From NCBI GenBank assembly GCA_026261815.1, contig JAMPIT010000856.1:7610001-7674000 (forward strand): a stretch of DNA of 64,000 nt. The letters run 5' to 3'. Below, one piece after another: positions 1 through 28,696 of the stretch. The DNA is from Monarcha castaneiventris obscurior. Lineage: Eukaryota; Chordata; Aves; Passeriformes; Monarchidae. The notes beneath the pieces are model-generated. The model did no database searches. It saw nothing but the letters and a program-made list of their open reading frames with translations, and was not told the DNA's origin. A program made the translations under genes and the position numbers. Within the stretch, counting starts at the first letter, position 1. Each line of letters starts with the position of its first letter.

Positions 1-49
1 GTTGTTATTCCTTCCTTAAGAGCAAACACAACTGTGCAGCTGCGTAGAC

Positions 50-203
50 TTGTGGCTGCCCTATCCCTGGAAGTGTCCAAGGCCAGGCTGGACAGGGCTT
101 GGAGCACCCTGGGATAGTGGAAGGTGTCCCTGCCCATGGCAGGGGGTGGCACTGGATGCATTTTAAGGTCCCTTCCAACCCAAACCATCCCATGGTTCTA
201 TAG
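50..203 (+). mobile_element. CR1 LINE 3' fragment
   Basis: The CR1 tail is recognised by GTCCCTGCCCATGGCAGG and TCCCTTCCAACCCAAACCAT near its 3' end. It lies in the TSC2 intron after exon 30, antisense to the gene. Confidence 0.85.
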
Positions 204-322
204 TTTCAAAAGGCAGTAAGCTACAAACAGATCCATTTACAATTAAATATGGATTTTTCTCCTTCACCCAGGCTCTGGTTTCTCACCAAGTCCAGAATCC
301 CACCCCACACTCAGGTACCCAC

Positions 323-20799
<20,477 letters not shown>

Positions 20800-21889
20800 T
20801 GCTGCCAAGCACTGAGGCCCTGCAAACACAGAACACGGTTCTGCTAATGGAGGTCCAAGGGGAATATTTCAGTAGGAAAACACCAGTAACAGCATCACAC
20901 CGGGGCTTCCCCAAAGAGCTTGGGTGTCTTGAGACTTTTCAAAGAGAAGCCCAACACTGAGGAAACACAAGGAGCTCGTGCTGCTCTTGCCTTCAGCACC
21001 CACATCCCGCAGCTCCCCATGGAACACGGGGCCTTTGGGATACTCTGTCCTGCGCGCTCTGAATGCCCAGCCCACCACACAGGCTGATTTTTGCAGTATG
21101 TCCATGTGCACACACTTTTTGGAGGGTATGAGCTGGATACTTGTTCCCAAAGCAAAGGCCAAGCACACCGTGCTGTGCTGTTGATGTGGATGTGAGGAAG
21201 GACTTACAAATCTGAGTGTTGGAACATCCAAGTGCTGCCACGGCAAGAGAAAGATAGGGGCAAGGATAAGGATGACCATTACAGCAACAACCCCCAGAAA
21301 CTGTCTCCCCCTGCCCAACCCACTTAGGGACCCCTGTCCTGGGCACACGACCCTGCACAACCCTGGCATCCCTACTTCCCCATGGACATCCCATGTCCTT
21401 CCCCACACCCTGGGCACAGCAATCCCTGGTGCTCCCGGGGATGCACCACAGAGCCTGTCCCAGCATCCCAGGAGACACGCCACGGCCTCCTGCCCAATGT
21501 CACCGGGGGACACGCCATGCCCCCAGCCCCCCATCCCTGGGGACACGCACAGCCCCCAGCCCCCTGTCCCAAGGGACGCACAGAGTGCACCGCCCTGGGG
21601 ACCCCCACAGCCCGAACCCACCCCAGCCGATGACACAATGTCCCCCCGTGACCCCCAAACGAGCCTGGACACGCCACATCCCCCCCCCCCAACCCAGGAC
21701 ATGGCACAACCGCTTAGGGACACACAATGGGGGTTCCACCACAGCCCCCCACCACACACAACGAGCGTCACATCCCAGCCGCCTCCAAAACAGAGCGGGG
21801 GTCACACCCCAGGCCCCCCCGAACCCACCGCGGGGTCACAGCACAGCCCCCCGAAACACAACGGGGTCACGGCGCGGCCCCACAGCGCG

Positions 21890-22130
21890 TCCCCCTCACA
21901 GGCTGCCGGGCCCCCGCCGCCCCCGTCACTCACCGCCGGCCCGGCCCCGCCGCCCCCGGCCCGCTCCGCTCGGGGCCCGGTGCCGGCACCGCCCCCGCGG
22001 AAGCCCCGCCCGTTCCGGCGGCCCCGGTGCGCCCCGGGCCCGGTAGTTCGCGGGGCCGCCATGAGCGCGGCCCGGTCCGGGCCCGCCGCCTCCGCGGCGC
22101 TGCGGCGGCTCCGCTCAGCCGCGGGGAACG
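21890..22130. promoter_or_regulatory. TSC2/NTHL1 shared bidirectional CpG promoter
   Basis: A dense CpG block fills the roughly 130 bp between the TSC2 exon 1 donor (21934) and the NTHL1 start codon (22061). It contains a GC box (CCCCGCCC, 22004-22011) and two ETS-like cores, GCGGAAGC (21997-22004) and TTCCGG (22013-22018); no TATA box was seen. Head-to-head TSC2 and NTHL1 with a common promoter is the known mammalian arrangement. The start sites themselves are not visible. Confidence 0.8.
21934..22040 (-). other. TSC2: Probable TSC2 non-coding exon 1
   Basis: The minus strand carries a near-consensus splice donor, GCG|GTGAGTG, with exonic sequence ending at 21934 inside the CpG island. The next acceptor is that of exon 2 at 20820-20822, giving a first intron of about 1.1 kb. 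Vertebrate TSC2 has a non-coding first exon, so this is the obvious candidate. The upstream (right-hand) edge is unknown and the value given is a guess limited by the NTHL1 start codon at 22061. Confidence 0.5.
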
Positions 22131-22133
22131 GGG
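22061..22133 (+). CDS. NTHL1: NTHL1 exon 1, residues 1-24
   Basis: ATG sits in a good context (GCCGCCATGA). The exon encodes [20 protein letters not shown] and ends phase 1 at GGG|GTACGG. The donor is also the first unit of the 19-bp minisatellite, so several nearby identical donors exist; this one gives the correct frame into exon 2. Confidence 0.85.
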
Positions 22134-25100
22134 GTACGGACAGGGGATCGGGGTACGGACAGGGGATCGGGGTACGGACAGGGGGATGGAGGGTACGGAC
22201 TGGGGATGGGGGTACGGACAGGGGAACGGGGTACGGACAGGGGATGGGGGTACGGACAGGGGATGGCGGTACGGACAGGGGATCAGGGTACGGACAGGGG
22301 ATGGGGGTACGGACAGGGGATTGGGGTACGGACAGGGGATCGGGGTACGGACAGGGGATCGGGATACGGACAGGGATACGGACAGGGGAACGGGGTACGG
22401 ACAGGGGATCGGGGTACGGTCAGGGGATGGGGGTACGGACAGGGGATCGGGATACGGACAGGGGATGGCGGTACGGACAGGGGATGGGGGTACGGACAGG
22501 GGATCGGGATACGGACAGGGATACGGACAGGGGAACGGGGTACAGAAAGGGGGATGGAGGGTACGGACAGGGGATGGAGGGGATGGGACAGGGGATAGGG
22601 GTACGGACAGGAGGAGTGGGGCTTCTTGGGGGTACGGGAAGAGTGGATCAAGGACACGAGGCATGCGGGAGAGGGGAAATTGAGGATTTCAGGAAGTATG
22701 GGAAGGGGGGATCAGGGCTGTGCTGGGCACGAGGAAGGGCTGGGGCTGCACCAGGAGCAGTGAGGGCCCAGCCTGGCTGGGGACAGGGTCTGGGTATCCT
22801 TGTCACATCCCCCTAGGAGCCCGGGATGTGGCAGCAAGGGATGTCTGGGCTGGGGCTTGGGGATGCACCTTCAGCAGCCTCACCTGTGTTTGGGACACGT
22901 GTCCCCATCGTGTGACATGTTGACCCCACTGTTGTCACCTCTTGTCACTTGTCTCCCAGGTCCTTCTGCCCTCCCTTGCCCCGTGCTGGCTCTGCTTGGG
23001 ACTGGGGGATGTGCAGTGTTTGGGTTGGGAGTATGGGGACAGAACTCACCCTGGTCACGGTCCCCTGGGTGGTTGGTGGCACATGGGGCTGTCACTGAGC
23101 TCTGTGAGGGCTGAAGGCATCTTTCCTCAAGCCTGGAATCTCTCTGCCATCCCGTGCAGGGAGCCAGATCCAGGGCACGGCCGGCATCCCGAGGCGCAGC
23201 AGGAGGAGGAAGAGCGTTGCCATTGCCTATGAACCCGGGCAGGGCGATGGGGCCGAGCCCCAGAGACCGCGCTGGGAGCCTCGGGACTGGCAGGAGCAGC
23301 TGGAGCGCATCCGGGAGATGAGGAGGAGCAGGGATGCTCCCGTGGATGAGATGGGAGTGCAGAAGTGCTACGACAGCGGCGCACCTCCGCAGGTAACGGC
23401 ATTCCCTCAGGGAACAGCATTCCCACACGGAACAGCATTCCCACAGGGAACAGCATTCCCACATGGAACAGCGTCCTGCTGCCAGCTCCGGCAGGCACAG
23501 GAAAACACAGCCTCCCTCACCCTCATGCTGCCCCTGGATCTGTCTCACTTGGGATGTTTGCAGGACAGAAACTGGATTGGGACTCTGGGCCGGGATTGGT
23601 GCCAGAGGATGTAATGAATGTGAGGGGCAGTGCTGCCTTATGGAGCAGGCTGGCAGGGTGTGAAGCCATGTTCCTTTATTCCTTAAAAATCTCTGGAGGA
23701 GTCCAAGGAAAGTATCCAGCAAGATGACCGTGGAATGCAGAGGAATGTGGGGATCATCCAGAGGCAGGCTCAGAGAAGCAGTGGGAGCCCCTGGAGCAGG
23801 AATGTGGGGATCATCCAGAGACAGGCTCAGAGGAGCAGCAGGACCTGCTGGCCTCTGAGGGAGGGGTCTGGAGGACACAGCTGGACAACCTCAGCACATG
23901 GAACGCTGTCTTTGCTGCTGGCATCGTGCCCTGGGCTTGGATCCCTGGGGAGAAGGATGAGCTCTAACCCCAGACTCAGAGAACATCACACGCTCTCAGC
24001 CACGTGGGCTGGCAGCTGTGGGGCCAGGGGTCCACGGTGCACCACATGGAAATAGCTTCTCTTCCCTAGGGAAGAGGGGTTGTTGCTTCCAAGAAAAAGT
24101 GGATGTTGTAACCCTCAGCTCCTCACACCATTTCTTTGTACCCTGAGATTATCCTGTTTCCACGCACTCAGGGATTTTTCCTGGTGCACCTGTGGTTTTG
24201 TAAACTTTGTAGGAGAGCTGGAGGGAGGATTGTGTCCCACGTTATCCCAGGTCATTTTGAGTTAGTTGCATCATCCTCCTCACTCTGGTGGGACAGAATC
24301 ACATCTGGGGAGAAGGAATTGGGAAATAGGAGGTGATGGCCTAGCTAAACCCTGCATGGCAGCAGCAAAGGAATTTCTGGGATTTGTCCTCCTTGTCCCA
24401 GTCGCTGTCATCCCAGTGCTTCAGATTTAGTTCTGTGTGGAGCTCACTGGAGCCAGACACCCAGTTCCTACTGAAGCCTGGTGGGAAAGGGTTGGGATTT
24501 TCAAAAGCTGCTTAGAGCAGAAGTTGCATGAAAAATCATTGGCTATTTGTGTGCATCCTGTGGGGTCTCCTGAGAATCCCATCCTCAGGAAAAGTTTTGT
24601 CCAGCCCTTTGTGGGTTAGCCCTGGCATGTTTGGAGTGAGATCCCAGCAGACAGAGCTGCTCCCTGCCCTCCCACAGATACAGCTGAGCTTGAAGGTGTT
24701 TCTTTTCTCCCTTTATTGTATGGTGGAATAAAAGGTTATGGATTATTCCTGTTGCAGCCTTCTAGTCTCTTGGAGGTGGATACGGCTGAAGGGTGGGAGC
24801 ACACCCTGCCCTGAGGGTGGTGCTGGAGGTGCCGGATCCTCCCTGGGTGTCTCAGTGTCCCCTTTGTCCCCAGGTCATGCGCTACCAGGTGCTGCTGGCC
24901 CTGATGCTGTCCAGCCAGACCAAGGACCAGGTGACAAGTGCTGCCATGCTGCGCCTGCGCCAGCGTGGTCTCACCGTGGACACCGTGCTGCAGATGGATG
25001 ATGAGACCTTGGGACAGATCATTTATCCCGTGGGATTCTGGAGGGTGAGTGCAGGATCACCACGTGGACACAGAGGAACCCCCTGTGCCCTTCCCATGGG

Positions 25101-27542
25101 GAGCTTTTCCCCTGGAGTCAGGCTAAAAGCTGAATTTTATACCAATTTTGGCACTTTGTATTGCCAGCAAGATGAGATTCTTGGCTGCAGGGCCTGCAGT
25201 GTGCAGGGAGGTTGGAGCTCCCAGCTCTCAGCATTTTGACTTCAAGAAGTCAAGGCTCTGCCTCCCCTCCACAGCTCCCATGTGTGGCCTCACCTGTCAC
25301 ACACACTGAGCAGTGGTTGTTGTTCTGGGCTGTTGATCTGTTTTCCTTGTATGGGAGGGCAGCTTGGATTGTGTGCCTTTCCCCTTGGTTTTCCAGAACA
25401 AGGTGAAGTACATAAAGCAGACCACAGCCATCCTGAAGCAGAAGTACGGGGGTGACATCCCGAGCACCGTGGAGGAGCTGGTGCAGCTGCCAGGAGTTGG
25501 GCCCAAAATGGCCCATTTGGCCATGCACATTGCCTGGGACAGCGTGGCTGGCATAGGTGAGTTGGGCTGGGTTTTTCCCATCCCTCTCCTAAATCCTGCC
25601 CAATCCATTCCCCAGGCAGAGGGGAAGCATTGCAGCCCCAGCCCCAGGAGCCTGGTAACATCCCTTTAGGTCAGTCAACTGCAGAGCATTTGGGTAGGGG
25701 AACGATGTGACCCTCAGCCACTCACTCAGTGAGTTGTAGGATTTAAGCAGCTGCTGTTTCTCCCCAGATTTGGTAGCAGAAATTCCCAAGAGATGTCACT
25801 GCCTGGGGAGCTGGTGCCAGATGGGGCTGGACCATCATCTGCAGGTCCCAGCCTGGGGCCCCTGGGGACGGATTAGTATTCCAAAAGGATCTGCTGCTTG
25901 GATGGAAGAGCCCTGGGAAAGCCAGGGTGAGCGAGTGGGTGGGAGCTGGATCCTGCAGCCCCTCCAGTGACCGTCAGCTGGACAGGCCGTGGCCCTTGCA
26001 CTACATCAAACAGCCCTTGGGGTCTCTTGTTCTCCTGCTGTGGGGAAGTCCAGCGGCAGCCAAAGCAGCCAAGTGTTTTCCAAATAATTGTGTGCTCGGT
26101 TTTGATTTGGGAGGCAAGGCTAAGTCTTCCTGTTTACAGCAATTTCCTGAGTTTTGCCCAATTAGCCCTAGAGACAGGTTTATCACTGCTGATCTAACAA
26201 TAATACACTTTGCATTCAGAGCTTTTGAGCTCAAAGCACATTATAAACACTGCTTTAAGCCTCCCAAGCCCTCTCTGCTGGTGGGTATTATGAAATGTGT
26301 TTTCCATGTGGGCAAAGGAAGGGGCAGAGATCACAATTTGCGTAACTTCAGCTGAAACTCCGGGAGGATGAGAACGTAGAGAGGGAACTGGGGCCAGGCT
26401 GCCCTGTGCCTGCTCCGTGGAGCAGGGGAACCTTAGGAGAGGCTGCCTTGGACTGTGTGAGCCTGGGGAGAGACACCCACCCCAAATGCTTTTGGCTCCA
26501 GGCCTGGGAAGAAAATGTTTGTTCTTGGAGTGAGCCTTCCCTGCCCTCTGCTCCCGTTCCACTTGGCTGCTCCTGCTGCCCGCAGGGGAAGCCCTGCCCT
26601 GGGCCTGGTGGGTGTCACAGGCAGCTTTTGGCTGTGCTCTCTCCGTTCAGGTGTGCCTGCCCCACCTAAACTCTGGGCTCTCCCTCCCCAGCTGTGGACA
26701 CCCATGTGCACAGGATCTCAAACAGGCTCAAGTGGGTGAAGAAGGAGACCAAGCACCCCGAGGAGACTCGGGTGGCACTGGAGGAGTGGCTGCCCAGGTG
26801 AGCCCTGAGCCCCTGCTGGCTGCAGGAGCCGTGTCTGCACTAAGTCCCGCTTGGAGCAGTTTCAGGGACTGCATTTCAGCTCCCTCCTCTTTCCAGCAGC
26901 TGCAGGTGTTTCCCCTCTGCCAGAGCTGCAGCAGCAGCATCTCACCTGCGTGCTGGTTCTGTTGCTGCCAGATGGATCAATCACCACTAGTGGAGCTCTT
27001 GATCCCTGATTTTTGCCTTACCAAGTTTACCATGACCCAAGCCAGGTGCTTTTCCACACAGGGCCTTGCTGAGCCCAGTGGCCACAGCATCATCAGCCCA
27101 GGGCTGGAACTGGCCTTCACTGGTGATTAATTTTCAGTATCAAACACCAGCTGACACCTACACAGGGACATCTCCGCATCTGGCACATGCCTGAGCACAA
27201 GCATTGCTCCCCACCCAGCTCAGCAGGATCAGGAAAGGTTGGGAGAGCTGTTCCTAGCAGGGATCAGGAAGGGTTGGGAGGCTGGGGAGGCTTCACCTCC
27301 AGGGGAAGCCAGGAGGAACAGGCAGAAAAGGGAAAGGGATCCCATTAACACCACAGGCTGCTCCTTGCCCCTTCCACGCAGCTGCATGGCAACACTGAAG
27401 TTTCTCCTCTCACTGCAGGGACCTCTGGAAGGAGATAAACTGGCTCCTGGTGGGCTTTGGGCAGCAGACCTGCCTGCCTGTGAACCCTCGCTGCAGCCAG
27501 TGCCTCAACCAAGACATTTGCCCAGCTGCCAAGAGAGACTGA
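22061..27542 (+). CDS. NTHL1: NTHL1, endonuclease III-like DNA glycosylase, complete (6 exons, 288 aa)
   Basis: NTHL1 excises oxidised pyrimidines (thymine glycol, 5-hydroxycytosine) and nicks the strand by beta-elimination, starting base-excision repair in nucleus and mitochondria. Exons 22061-22133, 23160-23392, 24874-25044, 25397-25556, 26692-26797 and 27419-27542 join in phase to 867 nt. The N-terminus is Ala/Arg-rich without acidic residues, like a mitochondrial leader, followed by a basic NLS-like RRSRRRK (residues 36-42). The helix-hairpin-helix LPGVGPK carries catalytic Lys196; VDTHVHR carries Asp215. Cys266, 273, 276 and 282 match the C-x6-C-x2-C-x5-C 4Fe-4S cluster. Human NTHL1 is slightly longer at the N-terminus. 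All catalytic residues are present, so the gene should be functional. Confidence 0.97.
22131..22620 (+). repeat. 19-bp G-rich minisatellite in NTHL1 intron 1 (about 25 units)
   Basis: The unit is GGGGTACGGACAGGGGATC with small variants; TAC anchors recur every 19 bp from 22135 to 22602, apart from two 12-bp short units (ending at 22377 and 22522) and occasional 21-bp ones. The first unit supplies the exon 1 splice donor. The plus (sense) strand carries two to three G4 runs per unit. Because 19 is 1 modulo 3 and the unit lacks stops on either strand, all six frames stay open. Confidence 0.97.
23160..23392 (+). CDS. NTHL1: NTHL1 exon 2, residues 25-102
   Basis: Exon of 233 nt between CCCGTGCAG and CAG|GTAACG, phase 1 to 0. 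It holds the basic RRSRRRK segment, [17 protein letters not shown] and ends YDSGAPPQ, as in other NTHL1 proteins. Confidence 0.93.
23393..23482 (+). repeat. 18-bp tandem repeat at the start of NTHL1 intron 2 (about 5 units)
   Basis: The core GGAACAGCATTCCCACA recurs with anchors at 23395, 23413, 23431, 23449 and 23467, exactly 18 bp apart. The first, diverged copy begins in the splice donor of exon 2. Confidence 0.95.
23741..23855 (+). repeat. 57-bp direct duplication in NTHL1 intron 2
   Basis: Two copies starting at 23741 and 23798 share AGGAATGTGGGGATCATCCA and the following GAG(G/A)CAGGCTCAGAG with few differences. Confidence 0.9.
24874..25044 (+). CDS. NTHL1: NTHL1 exon 3, residues 103-159
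   Basis: Exon of 171 nt between GTCCCCAG and AGG|GTGAGT, phase 0 to 0. It encodes [20 protein letters not shown] and IIYPVGFWR, the start of the glycosylase fold. Confidence 0.96.
25397..25556 (+). CDS. NTHL1: NTHL1 exon 4, residues 160-212, catalytic lysine
   Basis: Exon of 160 nt between TTTTCCAG and ATAG|GTGAGT, phase 0 to 1. It contains the helix-hairpin-helix [13 protein letters not shown] with the Schiff-base lysine, Lys196. Confidence 0.96.
26692..26797 (+). CDS. NTHL1: NTHL1 exon 5, residues 213-247, catalytic aspartate
   Basis: Exon of 106 nt between CTCCCCAG and CCAG|GTGAGC, phase 1 to 2. It encodes [18 protein letters not shown] with catalytic Asp215 and ends LEEWLP. Confidence 0.96.
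27419..27542 (+). CDS. NTHL1: NTHL1 exon 6, residues 248-288, iron-sulfur cluster
   Basis: Final exon of 124 nt after TCACTGCAG, ending at TGA 27540-27542. It encodes [20 protein letters not shown] and the last cluster cysteine, Cys282; the protein ends CPAAKRD. Confidence 0.96.
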
Positions 27543-27880
27543 GGGATCATCCAGCCTTTGGAGAGCCACAAAGCTGCTTGGGCTGAGCCCTGGTAAAGCT
27601 GGGCCTGGCACAGGGCTGGCAGTGTGACTGCAGGGGACAGGAGCCTGCTGCAGCAGCTCAAGGGAGCAGCCACTGGCAATGGCTCAGCTCTCCAGAGGAA
27701 AAAGGGGCTTTGAGAGGCAGCAATCCTGCTGGGACAGAGCTGAAGGCTCCAGCCTGGGTGAATGGCTGAGCACATCCCAGCTGTGCCATGCTGAGTCACT
27801 GGAGAGGAAAGCTTTGTCCTCAGGGACTTGCTGCTGCTTGTAAATACTCATTTAATAAAGGTGGTGAGCGTTTTTTTTGC
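27543..27880 (+). other. NTHL1: NTHL1 3' untranslated region
   Basis: About 340 nt run from the stop codon to a likely cleavage site 20 or so bases past the AATAAA at 27854. No other gene-like feature is visible here. Confidence 0.75.
27854..27859 (+). terminator. NTHL1: NTHL1 polyadenylation signal AATAAA
   Basis: Canonical AATAAA 312 nt after the stop codon, followed by a GT- and T-rich element (gtggtgagcg then a T run) typical of cleavage sites. Confidence 0.85.
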
Positions 27881-28670
27881 ACCCACGAGGTTTGCTGGCA
27901 TTTGTGTGACACTGAGCGAGGGGAGGAGAACATGGGTAACCTCAGCAAGGCTGAGACCATGGCAACCAGCCCTGCCCTGCCAGCTGAGAGTGGGCAGCAC
28001 CCACCTGCCCAGCCCTGCCACCATGAGGTGTGCTGCCAACAGGACAAGAGCTGTGCCAGGGGACATCCAAGGGGGACAAGCAGGAGGAATTTCTTCGTGG
28101 AAAAGGTGGTTAAACCCTGGAAGGAGCTGCCCAGGGAGGTGGTGGAGTCCCCATCCCTGGAGGTGTCCAGGGAAGGCCTTGATGTGGCACCCAGTGCTCT
28201 GGGCTGGGGACAAGGTGGGAATGAGGCACGAGTTTAACTTGATGATCCTGGAGAGAGCTTTTCCAAGCTTGGTGATCCTGAGATTCTGAGGTACAGCTGA
28301 AGCCTTCCCAAGCCAGGAGCAAAGGGAATCACTGCCTGGACAAGTGACCTCCGGGTCCTGGCAGCAGAAGAGCAAGGGGATGATGCAGAGCAGGACCAGG
28401 AGATGAGCCAGTGCCACTCTGTGTGTGCCACAAGGGTTACAGCAGCCACGGGAGCCAGGCTGTGTCCCCAGGAGCTGACAGAGGGACACCACCACCCCTG
28501 TGTTTTGTTCTTCAAAGAAAGGGCAGTGCTGACTTCATTGTGGAGCTTCAAAGGTGTAATTCCAGCTCCTCTTTAAAGAGGCGAGGGAGGAAGCAAAGTT
28601 TACAATGTGCTAAAGGGCTGCAATTCCGCTCTGGGCTCCCTGAGCAGCTGAGGAAGGAGCAGATAAGTGC
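27881..28670. other. Intergenic gap between convergent NTHL1 and NHERF2 3' ends
   Basis: About 0.8 kb separates the two likely cleavage sites. Apart from a CR1 fragment near 28105-28290 I see no gene, RNA or conserved motif. Confidence 0.7.
28105..28290 (+). mobile_element. CR1 LINE 3' fragment
   Basis: A diverged CR1 in the NTHL1-NHERF2 gap. It has CTGCCCAGGGAGGTGGTGGA and a tail of the GGACAAGGTGGGAATGAGG type. Confidence 0.75.
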
Positions 28671-28690
28671 TGGGTACATGGCAAACCAAG

Positions 28691-28696
28691 TTTATT
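28691..28696 (-). terminator. NHERF2: Probable NHERF2 polyadenylation signal AATAAA
   Basis: The minus strand reads AATAAA here, with a second one at 28755-28750. Both lie in the expected place for the 3' end of a gene convergent with NTHL1; which is used is unknown. Confidence 0.6.

Noticed and set aside
1..322. PKD1 or the TSC2 GAP domain within the window
   Set aside because: The left edge is only TSC2 intron 30 with a CR1; later TSC2 exons and PKD1 must lie further left.
22131..22620. CRISPR-like array
   Set aside because: Units are directly adjacent with no unique spacers and the context is a vertebrate gene.
21930..22664. 244-codon minus-strand open frame ([16 protein letters not shown] repeats) upstream of TSC2
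   Set aside because: It is the reverse reading of the same 19-bp array, which lacks stops in all frames.
21272..22816. 514-codon plus-strand open frame spanning the promoter and NTHL1 exon 1
   Set aside because: It is open because of GC richness and the stop-free 19-bp array; it contains NTHL1 exon 1 in frame but is not itself a plausible gene.
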